Source of the DNA: Euwallacea fornicatus
Taxonomy: Eukaryota > Arthropoda > Insecta > Coleoptera > Curculionidae
Length of the DNA: 64,000 bases
Direction of reading: 5' to 3'
Assembly (NCBI RefSeq): GCF_040115645.1
Contig: NC_089578.1
Location: forward strand, 1,960,001-2,024,000
Part shown: piece after piece, positions 49,600 through 60,139 of the stretch
How positions within the stretch are numbered: the stretch's first letter is position 1
Layout of the letters: each line of letters opens with the position of its first letter
The notes under the pieces: generated by a model
Seen by the model: the letters and a program-made list of their open reading frames with translations, nothing else
Database searches by the model: none
What the model was told of the DNA's origin: nothing
Translations under genes and position numbers: made by a program

Positions 49600-50420
49600 C
49601 GAATGACAATTAAGACATTCCTTGTCAACAATCGAACCGCGAAAGTTCGTTTTGTGTTTTCATTAACAGAAAAGTGGGAATTAACTTAAAATTTTAAATT
49701 TGAAATAGAAATATAATCTCATTTAAAATTGAGAAGCAATAAATAAGAAAAGGTATCGTCCCTGTGGATTGAAAGACCATCTACGGAACCGAGAAAGAAG
49801 AGGTAAGAAAAAAAAAGGAAACCCGTTCCTAGAGGATCTTCCAAGAAGTCCTGTTTTGCAAAGTATAGGCTCCTCTATTCCCGAAATATGAGAACTAATA
49901 CTAAAATTTCCCTTCCTTCTAACGCACTAAAAACTTATCATTGACATTATCCTAAAGTAAAAGACTTTTCGTAGAGGACTACATTAGTTTCATCGACTGT
50001 TCCCTTGCAATTGGAATTTACCCAAAACTATTCCTCTGTTTTTAGTACAGAAACCACAGTCAAAACATGTGCAACTGAAGCGTTCCACCCCGACGAAGCG
50101 AAAAGAATTCTACTACCCACCACAGCAAGCAACTATCATGATCCTTCAGAGTCTTCGAGATATAGCATCGGTTGGATCCTCAATTTCTGGGATGGTCGAG
50201 AAAGTAGGGCTTTTCCACGGCTCCACGGCTTTCACCAAGGTAGGTACAGTCAGCTTTGGTCTATCATTTTCAATTGCAATTTAGAATAAGTAAAATTGGA
50301 CTTTCTTGCGTTTCAAGTGTGAATGGGGCGCGCCTGCCTTTTCGGTGATTCAAGCCCTAATCATTTGTCAATTTTGGCTCTTTCGAAAGCAACCACTTCT
50401 ATACTTTCAAGGGTTTTCTT
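49600..50420 (+). repeat. Exon-like cassette, copy 3
   Basis: This is a direct repeat of copy 2 from about 49600. It has the same acceptor-like CTCTGTTTTTAG (ending about 50045), the TACAGAAACCACAGTCAAAA segment and a donor-like CCAAG/GTAGGTAC at about 50241. The two copies stay close to about 50315, where copy 3 departs (GGGGCGCGCCTGCC). The frame at 50005-50289 is open, but its substitutions relative to copy 2 fall at all codon positions. Confidence 0.55.
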
Positions 50421-50498
50421 ATATTTGGGATTTATTTGGTCTTAGAATATTGTTTTATTAACAGTGCAAGAAACGTTTATCGGAAGGGAATATTTATT

Positions 50499-50656
50499 TT
50501 AGCAAAATTACAATACTTTTTGTTTAAATTTCCCTTACAGTAAATGTTCCTACATTGTATAACCAAGATACATTGTATGAAGGAAGACACATTGTATCAC
50601 CAATATTTAATTTAGCAAAATTACAATAATTTTTGTTTAAATTTCCATTATAGTAA
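50499..50656. repeat. Direct repeat of about 45 bp with ACATTGTAT motifs
   Basis: TTAGCAAAATTACAATA followed by TTTTTGTTTAAATTTCC and a TTA.AGTAAAT ending occurs at about 50500-50544 and again at about 50612-50656. Between the copies, ACATTGTAT is present three times (near 50552, 50571 and 50589). This is a simple local duplication without a recognised role. Confidence 0.5.
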
Positions 50657-51356
50657 ATTAGTTGATACATCTTTATCACGGTTCTCATTTATGTGGCTAC
50701 CACAATGTATCAACGTGTCTTTGAAATAATCCACCAACCTTTTGTTGGTAGTTTAATAATTGAAAATTGTAACATAACAACACATTTTAAATAGTGGCAT
50801 AAAAAATAACAGTCATAGATAAAGAAACAGTGTTAATTAATGTACATATAATTATTTTCAGAATTTCATCCAATGGTTTTCTTTAAAAATTGCCATTTAA
50901 AGAAATCCATCATAGGTGAATACTAATAAACATTCGGGGAATTCTTCCTATGAATCGTCATTACCTCGCTGTGTATCCGCTGTGGCGGCGACGTTGCCAT
51001 TTTTGTCTCTCTCCGAAAATTGCAATAATTTTCACCTTCTTTCGTTATAACAAACGTTTATTTTTATTTATACGAGATGGTTTTGGTATTAGAAAGTCAT
51101 AACTTGCCATTGGGGAAAGATAGATTCCTCAATTCTTTTCGTTTCCGTTATATAAAGCGAAAAGTGCTTTAAACTACACAGAGATACATACGAATATGAT
51201 TTTGAAGTTCTTAAAACTAATATTACTTTGTTAATAATTGAAGCTTTATTTAGCACTGGTTTAATGGAATTTGTTAATGTAAATTAATCGATTTACAGGT
51301 AAAAATTATAACAAAAGAAGGTGAATGAGAGAGATGGTACAAAGGGGGGTAAAGAG

Positions 51357-51415
51357 GGGGTGTTGAAGGGTTAATTTGCATTATTCGTTTATGCAAATTG
51401 ACCCCCAACATCCAC
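51357..51415. repeat. Hairpin containing two inverted octamer motifs
   Basis: GGTGTTGAAGGGTTAATTTGCAT pairs with ATGCAAATTGACCCCCAACATCC across a short loop, with a few mismatches. Each arm contains the octamer ATGCAAAT or its complement, the classic POU-domain binding site. The hairpin lies about 40 bases upstream of the GC-rich exon-like block. Confidence 0.45.
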
Positions 51416-51449
51416 AATGATGAAAATTATTGAGGAAACCCAGTAATTT

Positions 51450-52267
51450 TCAGAAAAGCATTCATTGGAAGAATTCCCTTATTTTTTTGATTTCTTGCAC
51501 AATCCGGCAACACTGTACGACACCGGGCCCAAAGAGGGCCCGGCAAAGAAACGGACGCAACGCAAAGATACGTGGAGAATAAACCCTCCAGGTACCTTGA
51601 CGAGGAGTCGGCCTCTCGACCGACCCCTCTTTGGGGGTCTTAACCCAATTGTTAGATCCGGCAGAACAACAACGACCACAAGCCGGAGTCGCCCCCCGGT
51701 GAACGGGCAAACGGAGGAATCATCAATGGGGCCAGCACCGATGAGGCCTTCGTTCACGACGCCCCCCGAAGAGGTGCAGCAACAAGTGCCGCTGTCGTTA
51801 ACTGGTCCAGATCCCGAGGGAAAAGACGGCGACAGCCACCGAAAACTTTACTAGTCTAAGTTCTAGGATTTTGCGAGGAGACGGTTTTTTACCGGTGGTT
51901 CCATCTGCGGCCACGATAGGAATCGAACGGTACCGAAGGGCCATCTCAGAGGGAGCTGGTGCTGATCGTCACAAGTCGGAAAGTCAGCGAAAGGGAAGGT
52001 CCCAGACGGCAATTCGTTGCAATTCAATTCGACGCAATCGTCGGGAACCACCCGTTCTATCCTCACAACGTAACGAACAAAGGATTAATTCCTTGTTCTT
52101 GAATCAAAAACGGATCAATCCACTTATTTCAAGAGGAACGATCCAGATTCAAACGTTTAGAGGGAATAAAGATGACAAAAACGTCGTCGAAAGAATGGGG
52201 GTTCCAAATGGGGGGCAAAATGGGGGCCGAGACGGAGGATCGGAAAAAGGGCGTTAAGGTACATCAG
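51450..52267 (+). other. GC-rich exon-like block, possible non-coding or leader exon
   Basis: The block stands out by its GC content. It is bounded on the left by an acceptor-like TAATTTTCAG (ending about 51454) and on the right by a strong donor, ATCAG/GTAAGAAC, at 52267/52268. Two plus-strand frames cover most of it, 51465-51854 (129 aa, with a proline, arginine and threonine-rich stretch) and 51871-52257 (128 aa, arginine and asparagine-rich), but they are separated by stops and neither matches a family I know. A long 5' leader exon or a long non-coding RNA exon of a gene continuing rightward is the most natural reading; a decayed retroelement piece is possible. Confidence 0.35.
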
Positions 52268-52324
52268 GTAAGAACCCAAAATAAAACTTTAACAGAGAAG
52301 AGAACAGGAAAATTTGGTTCAGGT

Positions 52325-52740
52325 TAGCAGCAGCAACAGCAGAGGGGCACCAGCAGCAAGGGGGCACACCATTGGAAAGTGGCTCGATATGGTTATCGAG
52401 GCTGCAGGTAGTGAGGGTGTCACCTACACACGGTAGGGGGCGACTCGCTAAAATAGGTAAAACGTAGGGTTCACAGGGCGCAGCACCTCAAATCGTGGGG
52501 ACCTAGAAAGAAGATTGGCACCACCAACTTCAAGTTTAAGGTTCTCGAAGAACCTTAACGAGCAAGCAAGCAAGCAAGTGGTACAAGGAAATTTTGGGCA
52601 AAAATTTCCACATTTGCCTAAATTCGCTCCTCATCAATCAATTCACACATCTAGCTTTTACAAAAGACACACTTTAACACATTTTCAGTAGGTAGGTAGG
52701 TTTAGCTCGACCAGAACTTTGACTCGAAAGAGTCTGAGTG
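52325..52740. repeat. Simple-sequence patches (CAG, GCAA and GTAG runs)
   Basis: Short runs include CAGCAGCAACAGCAG and CACCAGCAGCAAG near 52330-52360, GCAAGCAAGCAAGCAAG at about 52563-52579 and GTAGGTAGGTAGG near 52689-52701. They follow the GC-rich exon-like block in what would be its downstream intron. No coding frame is supported. Confidence 0.6.
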
Positions 52741-53518
52741 ACTAAAGAAGAGGCAGGATGTCATCATTTGCCCCTTTTAGCAAACACTGAACACGTTTTA
52801 TACACGGGTTCAATTTGACCAGATCAAGGGGGGCCAGGGATACATCGAAGTTTCATCGGCATGGACTCTCTCAGCAGGAACAGGGAGTTGGTATTTGTTA
52901 ATAATTTTTTAGTAACTTTTTTTAGCAGCAGAAATGGCATTTGGTAAATTCGTAAGGTACATTTGGCGTGAGCAAGGTAAAAAGGAGCAGAGAGCAGAGA
53001 GCAGAACTTGTCGGAGAAGAAAATATCCAAGGTAAGCACAGAAATTTGGTTTTAATTTGAATATCGAGTGCTTATTTCCAACAAGGTACAAGTCTATCAT
53101 ACAGCAGTAGTGTCTCTATACAGGGAACTAATTTAAAATTCAAAATACAACAGTTATACAAAGTGTGTATTACATTAATAACTGAATTTTTTAATTGAAA
53201 AAGTAGGCATTCATCCATTTTAACAATAAAACATCTTCAAGGTTAGTTATATAGTTTTTTTTTTAATTTTATAGGAGAAGTAAGAAGCTGTAAAATATAG
53301 ACAAATAAAAGGAATTATTTTTTTTAACTTCAAGTTTTTATAGATATTATTTTTTCTTTAAACAAATTATAACATGTAGGATATTTCCTTTTATTTCTTA
53401 CACAGCTATTTTAACAAAAACCATTATTTACAACAAGTAGATAGTTTCTACTCAAATATAGTAAAGTTCAACGTAGAGAGAATTTTTACTTGTATATTAT
53501 TATTTTGGTAAACATATA

Positions 53519-53825
53519 CACATTTGTTTCAGAGTTAGTCCGTAAAAAGTTTATCAAAGGTACGATTCAGCATGGATTTTAAAAAAATTATAGAGCTCAA
53601 CAAAGTGCACATTTTCATAAAAAATGGCCTGGTCAATGTAAAATTTAAGGCCTACTGTGACAGTTTTCAAGAGCAAAATTTTAATAAATCGTCAATATGA
53701 CTTGTTAAAATTTTACATCCACCAGGCCATTTTTGATGAAAATGTGTAGTTTATACAGCTCTATAATTTAAAAAAAATCGGGGCTAAACCGCACAATTAA
53801 TAAAACTAATGCAAATTAGGGGACA
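53519..53825. mobile_element. Small foldback element related to 10216-11223
   Basis: The left part matches the left arm of the 10.2-kb element (CATTTGTTTC, then TAGTCCGTAAAAAG, CATGGATTTT, AAATGGCCTGGTCAATG and TTAAGGCCTACTGTGAC). The right part matches its right arm (CCACCAGGCCATTTTTGATG, then AAAAATCGGGGCTAAACCGC and ACAATTAATAAAACT). The two arms also pair with each other over about 120 bases with almost no centre left. It is thus a deletion derivative of the same family. The left end follows a TA; the right end is approximate. Confidence 0.65.
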
Positions 53826-54394
53826 GGTTTAAATGAACATTTTTTCATAAAATATGAGAAAATATGTGAAGGAACCTTCTCTTAAAATTAATGATCTCAC
53901 TTAACTTGCACCCAACATGTATATATTTTTAAATACTCGAATACAGTGTATTTCCTAAAGGTAAGGAAAATGTTTTATGCGAAATTTATCAAAACCTACA
54001 GCTACAGTTTCCCACCGGATTATTTAAAATGAATTAATTTTAAAATTTCCTAAAACTGTTGAAGAACAAAATACTTAAAATTACTCAAAGAACAATCCAA
54101 CCCCTAACTACTAATTCACCTATTATTATGTAGGACACACACCGTAAATATACACATTTGATTCTGGAGGTAAGATCACCTACATTATTACCAAAACGTC
54201 CAGTCAAAAAATAATTTTAATTCTCTTCTTCATTCCTTTAAATATTTGCATCGTTTGCATCGAAGTACCAAACACCCTGTAGATTTACAGTTTGCATTAA
54301 GAAATAATTCCAATACTTCACTTTTTTCTTTTTGTTTTGTAAATGCACAATTGTTGATACAAGCCTTTTTAGGTTAACCAAAGGATATAGAAAA

Positions 54395-54470
54395 ATGAGG
54401 AGGAGGAGAAGGAGGAGAATACGACGGCAGCAGCAGCAGCACAAAGACAAAAAACAACAGCAACATAACT
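54395..54470. repeat. Purine-rich and CAG/CAA-rich simple sequence
   Basis: Runs of GAGGAGGAGAAGGAGGAG are followed by CGGCAGCAGCAGCAGCAC and ACAACAGCAAC. Frames through it give low-complexity translations on either strand, so I do not treat it as coding. Confidence 0.6.
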
Positions 54471-55393
54471 TCGAGACTCTGCAGTGGATAAGGAGGATTT
54501 AAACAAGAACAGAAAGAAGATTTTCTCACAGTCGATTCACGTCACCTACAGAGAAGAAATATCATAGGTACAAGATCGTTCACACCATTTGACAATAATT
54601 TTCCAGTAATTTCAAAACTCATCATAGTATTTTGTAAAAACGTAACTTCAATACTTTAATCTCTCTAACGTTCAAGTCGATTACAATACGTTCCACAGAG
54701 TATCTGATATGGCGTGAACGACCCTGTATTTAAGTTTAGATTAAGCATTTTCCGGGGTAGTCATCATTCGAGTTAGCAACGAACTTTTAAAGAACGGATC
54801 GGGTAAATAATCCTCCCTCACACCCTCACACAAGGGGCGAGTCTCAAGTAGGAGTTTTCTTTTTCTTTTCTTAATACGAATCTTCAGGTTAAATTTATTA
54901 GAAATCCGAAATATCAAAAACAACTCAAAACGACTTCTTTACGACTCCAAAACAATCATTCCGTTCCATACTTTTTAGACAAGACACAAACTTTTATCTA
55001 TCGCGACATACGAACTATTTTAACTAATACAAGTTTAGTCCATTTCCACAAGTTTAAGCGAAAACACGATCTTTACAAAATATCACACATTAAGGGTCAT
55101 TTAAATAGTTTTGAACTTTTTAACTTGAAATTTTAATGTGAATTAAAAGAAACACTTCACAAACTCACTTTAAAAATGATTTTTTTTTAATTATTAAAAA
55201 TAGGGTTTTGGCACCATACGAAACAGTGAGACGAACAAGACAACTTTTAAACTTTTTTTTTGTCAACATTTTGATGGATGGATTAGCAGGATATTTGGGT
55301 GGTTTTTGAGATTTCTCTTAACTTTTCGAAGTCGACATCGCGACACAAATCGAAAACTCCCACTCAAGACGTATTTCGCATATACACGGTGTA

Positions 55394-55434
55394 GCGTCTG
55401 GTATTAGTTGGCGAACTGGTATTAGTTGGCGAAC
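55394..55434. repeat. Tandem duplication of an 18-bp unit
   Basis: GGTATTAGTTGGCGAACT is followed directly by GGTATTAGTTGGCGAACC. It is a simple two-copy duplication. Confidence 0.7.
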
Positions 55435-55839
55435 CTCGGCTAACCGGAGATGTTCGAAAAGTGACTTTTGCAACGATAACTCGGGCGTTTCTTAGCATAT
55501 TTTAACGAAATTTTGCAGTGACGCATAGCTCGATTAGGCTAACATCTAACATTCGCCAAGGTTCGGGAAACGTAAAAAATGGGAGCCAAAGCACACGTTT
55601 TCCTCGTAACTTTTTCTTTTCTAATTTTTTAAATTGTTTGGCTCTCTAACAATTCACTCGGTCGTTTATTTATTTGGATTTCTTCATCATAATAATTTAG
55701 ATTCACAAGTTACTTTACAAGTTACCTTAGAAAATATGTCAGTTTAAGATACCTTCTCTAACAGAACCAGAACGATTTCATTTTTTTTTATATTCAAGTC
55801 GAGAACGTAGTTTCAAAATATACATATACACACACATAT

Positions 55840-55967
55840 TTGCCAGGTTACTATTACATTTATCAGGTTATTATTAATTTGCCAGGTCACTATTATATTT
55901 TTCGGGTTACTATTACACTTTTCGGGTTACGATTACATTTGTCAGGTTAATATAATATTTTTCGGGT
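55840..55967. repeat. Minisatellite with a 20-bp period
   Basis: About six units of roughly 20 bases run in tandem. Each has a CAGGTTA or CGGGTTA core followed by CTATTACATTT or a variant: CCAGGTTACTATTACATTTA, TCAGGTTATTATTAATTTG, CCAGGTCACTATTATATTTT, TCGGGTTACTATTACACTTT, TCGGGTTACGATTACATTTG and TCAGGTTAATATAATATTTT. The core recalls the CAGGTTAG phase of the big satellite at the right edge, though units and period differ. Confidence 0.7.
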
Positions 55968-57330
55968 TTTTCTTTTAATTTTTTTCATGAAACGGTTTAA
56001 AGCTACTCATATCGAAGGGTACTAGTAGCAAGGACGAGACTATTAGTTCTCACTTTTATATAATTCACGTAACGTAAAACAAACGTCCTTCTATTTTTGT
56101 AATTTATTATTTTTTAATTTTTCTTTTTTAATTGAAAGCTATACGTCACTGCAAGGTTTCATCAGGGTAAATTCAGTAATTCAAAAGACATTCGAATAAT
56201 ACCGTCGATTACACGATTCGAAAAGAAACGACTAAGACACTTTAAGCGGCAATCCACCAAAGGGTATTAGTAGTGTTGAGTCACCAATCTAGATTTTTAG
56301 AACAATCGCAACGAAAAAACCGCAACCCATCACTCTTCCTTTCTTTCTTTTTTTGTTCCTAGGAAATCGGTAGTCTCTTCTCTCAGGTCATTCTTTCTAA
56401 TCTTCCTCTCTAGTTTCGTTTTACACGACGGGTTCTATTCTTTTTCCAAACCCAAAACCAAAGCATCCAAATCAGTGATCTATTTCGGATTGTTTTTGAA
56501 CTATTTATCGTAAACACGTCAAGTCGCCGACACACATTTATTTATATTTCTCGTATAGATTCACGGAACATCTCGGTTAAATTGGATATCGAAACAAATT
56601 TATTTTTAAAAAAATGTACATACAAGCAAGCAACACGAGTCGACTTCAAAGTTAACATTAACCTAATCTACGCAAATCTCCGTTAACTAACTCATGTTAA
56701 AAAATGTTAACCAAGCAAAACGGTTCTAGAAATTACGGATTTCAAATAACTATTCAAAATTAACCAAGATGACTTCCAATTTCAGGTTACATTCAATCTC
56801 GCAACATTACGTAATTTTACAGTTTTGTTTCTTTACTTTTTCCACATTTCACATAGTGGTTCAAATATTATTGCAACATAACTTTCCGTATGAACGGTAA
56901 GAATTATCAAAGGGACAGTTTAATTAATCATATACGTCGACAACTTAGCGTGTTTATAATAAATAGGGAAGAGAAGAACATTTAAAAAAAGTGACCTGGC
57001 GATAAGTGAACGGAAGGTGACGAGTTTAATTTTTAAAAATAATTGAAACACGAGACGATAGGCAATCGACCATCTTTGGGGTGTTCAGTTTAGATTTTGG
57101 ATAAAGTAAAAACAGCGATCTAGCCGAGGTAGCGGTAGCGTGAAGTGCGTCCGGGTCAGGATAGGGAAATTGGAAAGATAGAATTTAGGATTAGTGACTT
57201 TGTACAAACTAGGATTTTAAAGTGTCATCGTCGTTTTTCTTTTAACTAAAAAACTAAGACCGTAAAGAAAGTGTAATCAACAGGAATATCGTTCGGGAGC
57301 GGATCGATACATTACGCGATTTTCGACACA

Positions 57331-58320
57331 CAGGGTGATTTTAGATAAGTGGGGGACAGGCAAAGATCTACAAAAAAAAACATTCAAAGTCTTCTTTATT
57401 TTCGGGAGCTCAACTTTTCTTTTTTTACGTAATTTCGTTTTTCCCAAGTCGCCTTCACCCGTCATTCGGGGTCAACTTCATTTTTCCGAACACGTAACTT
57501 TCTTTTTGGAGATTCGAATTCTTCATCGACAGTACAAATGTTTTTCGCTAAAAGTAACGAAATTCACAATAATAACAGACACTAAAAAAAACATTTGATA
57601 AAACTTTATTAATTTTGTAGTAAATTAAAATTTATCACAAGAAAAATGAGTCCAACAGACGTCGGTTGTTTACGAAACGATCGTTTAGTATTTTTCAGCA
57701 TTTCAGTCGTAAAGTTTCGACAAGAGTTTTTTTATTCGAATTTTCAGGTCTTCGGTACTCGACCATAAACTACTTTTTTGTTCAACGATCCCACAAAAAA
57801 AAATCTGGTGATCAGGCGAGCCAGTTAACTTCACTAACATGCCCAATCCATCTTTGTGGGAAAGTGCATTTAAAATTTTTTCCACATTTCGTAACATAAG
57901 GAGCGGTAACTTTTCTTTTTAACAAATTTGATAAAATTGGACTCTAGCGTTCGCGAGATAAGAGTTTGGTATTATTTATTGTGAATTTGATTACTTTTTT
58001 TTACTGCCAATAAAGAATTCGAACCTCCAAAAAAAATTAAGTGTGAAATTTTGAAAAAAGGAAGGTGACCCAAAAGACTGGTTAAGGTGACTTAAAAAAA
58101 TTGACATTAAAAGTTGGGGTACCGGAAATATTCAGACTTCTTCATTTTCGGCACTTCAACTTTCTCATTTATTATTTTTATTATTATTTTTTTAAATCGA
58201 CATCGTCAGAAGTCGAGGTACCGAAAATAAAGGGGGTCTCAATATTTTCCTTTATTTTTTGAGTAGATCTTCCCGGTTACAAGATATTCGCTCGTTTCAC
58301 TTATCTAGAATCATCACCGC
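57331..58320. mobile_element. Foldback element with CAGGGTGATT-like ends
   Basis: The left end reads CAGGGTGATTTTAGATAAGT and the right end, in complement, reads CGCGGTGATGATTCTAGATA. The pairing continues inward: AGATCTAC and TTTATTTTCGGGAGCTCAAC on the left match complements of the region 58170-58270 on the right. A further internal copy of the TTCGGCACTTCAACTTT motif lies near 58143. The elements of this group are common non-autonomous DNA transposons in insects. The exact edges are uncertain. Confidence 0.5.
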
Positions 58321-58640
58321 GTACGATTCATTTTTATTTTATCCATTATTATTTTTTCCTTTTCTTCAATTTATCATTTCTTTTAATTTTTATACATACT
58401 AACCAACAAAAGACACCAAGCACCAGACTACAATTAATTATACGATACCGACGAATTCACAGACCACTCTCGTCCCATCCCGATCGCGGTATCGCGGTAT
58501 CTTCACCCCTTTTCATAGAAACTAACGCCCTAAAGACCGAACATAGACACAAACACTATTATTCACCGACATACATATGTATTTTTTTAAATAATTTTAT
58601 TAATGTTTTTTTTATTTGATTTGTATAATTTGTATTGTAT

Positions 58641-59022
58641 ATAGGATGAGTCAGGAGGATCGTGCCAAACTTCGGGAGCGTGTTAGACATGAAAAATAAA
58701 GTAAAAGAAAATTCTAACGTTATCCGATTTTCGTTTGTTTACAAGTTACGGCGTAAAAAAAATATAAATTAACGTTTGGATATCATAGTAAATGTTGGGT
58801 AGTGGTGTGAGGTCTGAAGACCTCGAAAGCCAATTAATACATCAACATCACCAATACCAAAAGTACGTTTATGGTAAATAGAATCCTAGTTAAAGAATTC
58901 GATTTACGCCATAACTCGCGAACAAACGAAAATCGGATAACATTAGAATTTTTTTTACATTTATTTTTCACGTACGACACGTTCCCGAAGTTTGGCACGA
59001 TCCTCCCGACTCACTCTGGATA
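58641..59022. mobile_element. MITE-like inverted repeat, about 380 bp
   Basis: The left arm (about 58641-58765) contains GTCAGGAGGATCGTGCCAAA and TTATCCGATTTTCGTTTGTT. The right arm (about 58890-59022) contains their complements AACAAACGAAAATCGGATAA and TTTGGCACGATCCTCCCGAC. The arms are about 85-90 percent alike by eye, and a loop of about 125 bases separates them. Confidence 0.65.
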
Positions 59023-59151
59023 TATATGTATTTTTTTTGTCGCAAGCACATCTTTCCGATTTCAAGATATCTGTTTTTGTCTCCCTTAACTAGAATCACG
59101 GTGTACTCTTGAAATTTTTTTTTTTTTAATTTTGATTTGTATAATTTGTAT

Positions 59152-59746
59152 CATATATATATATGTCGGAGATTTATCAGTTCTGAAGTGTGGAAATGTA
59201 CAACGTGAGTTAGCAATAAGGACCATTCGTGAAAACCAGGACGAACAGGTGCCATTGGAAATGGAATGGGAATCGCGAAGAAGACAATAATTAAAAAAAA
59301 GAAGGAAGGTAGCCGTCGAGCAGTAGTGAATTCGTGAGCCTCGTTTTTATTTTTTTATCATACCATCAATCGGTACGAATTAGGAATATTCTTCATCATC
59401 GATAATTTTGATCGTTTCATTAAATAAATTGACGGTAAGGCATGACTAACGAATTCACTTCCCTTCTTTTTAATTACTGCCTTCTTCACAGTTTCCATTC
59501 CCATTCCCCGTGGTCCTCTCGACTCAAGGGAACGGTACTTGTTCGTCCTGGTTTTTGCCACGGACCGAAACTTCACACACGGCCCCCCTTAATCGCGTCG
59601 GTAATAGTGACTAGTGACCTCGTCCTACGTTCTCTTCATCTCCACAATAAACCCGTCAACCTGTCAACCTGTTCTTCAGTCTCATTGCTAACTCAAATTT
59701 CACATTAAAAACTTAAGAACTAAGAAATCTCCGACATATATATGTC
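59152..59746. repeat. Inverted repeat with ATATATGTCGGAGATTT ends
   Basis: Both edges carry CATATATATGTCGGAGATTT, in opposite orientation. Inward, the left arm matches the right through GAGTTAGCAAT, AAAACCAGGACGAACA, GGAATGGGAAT and GTGAATTCGT. The right arm holds about 150 bases that the left arm lacks, so the two have evolved by deletion. It abuts the element at 58641-59022. Confidence 0.6.
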
Positions 59747-60139
59747 AGAAGAAAGAAACTTCTTCTTACAGCGAAAACAAAAAAACACAAGTTTGTGAGG
59801 GACTTCTTTATTTGCCAACGATTGAGAATGGAATGCCCCCTCGCAAGGTGTCGGAGTCATTCCCCGGGTATCTGTTTTTCCCATCCAATAAACCTGCCAT
59901 ACCATCCACATTCTTCCCACGTTTCCTCTTTATCTTTTAACGTAACGATCTACTTTTACAAGTACAAGTTTAGTCCATTTCCAAGGGAACACTCACAGGT
60001 GCTTGTGACATACCACATATGCCCAAGGATAAGATATAACACTATCCTTGCAAGGTGGCAGGTTTATTGGTTGCTTTGAGTGAATTAATAACTAACCCCG
60101 TGTCACTTTACTTTACGAAAGCTACATATACATATTTTT

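Noticed and set aside
48155..50289. Open frames across cassette copies 2 and 3 considered as a conserved protein
   Set aside because: The two translations differ at many residues with changes at all codon positions, so selection on a protein is not supported.
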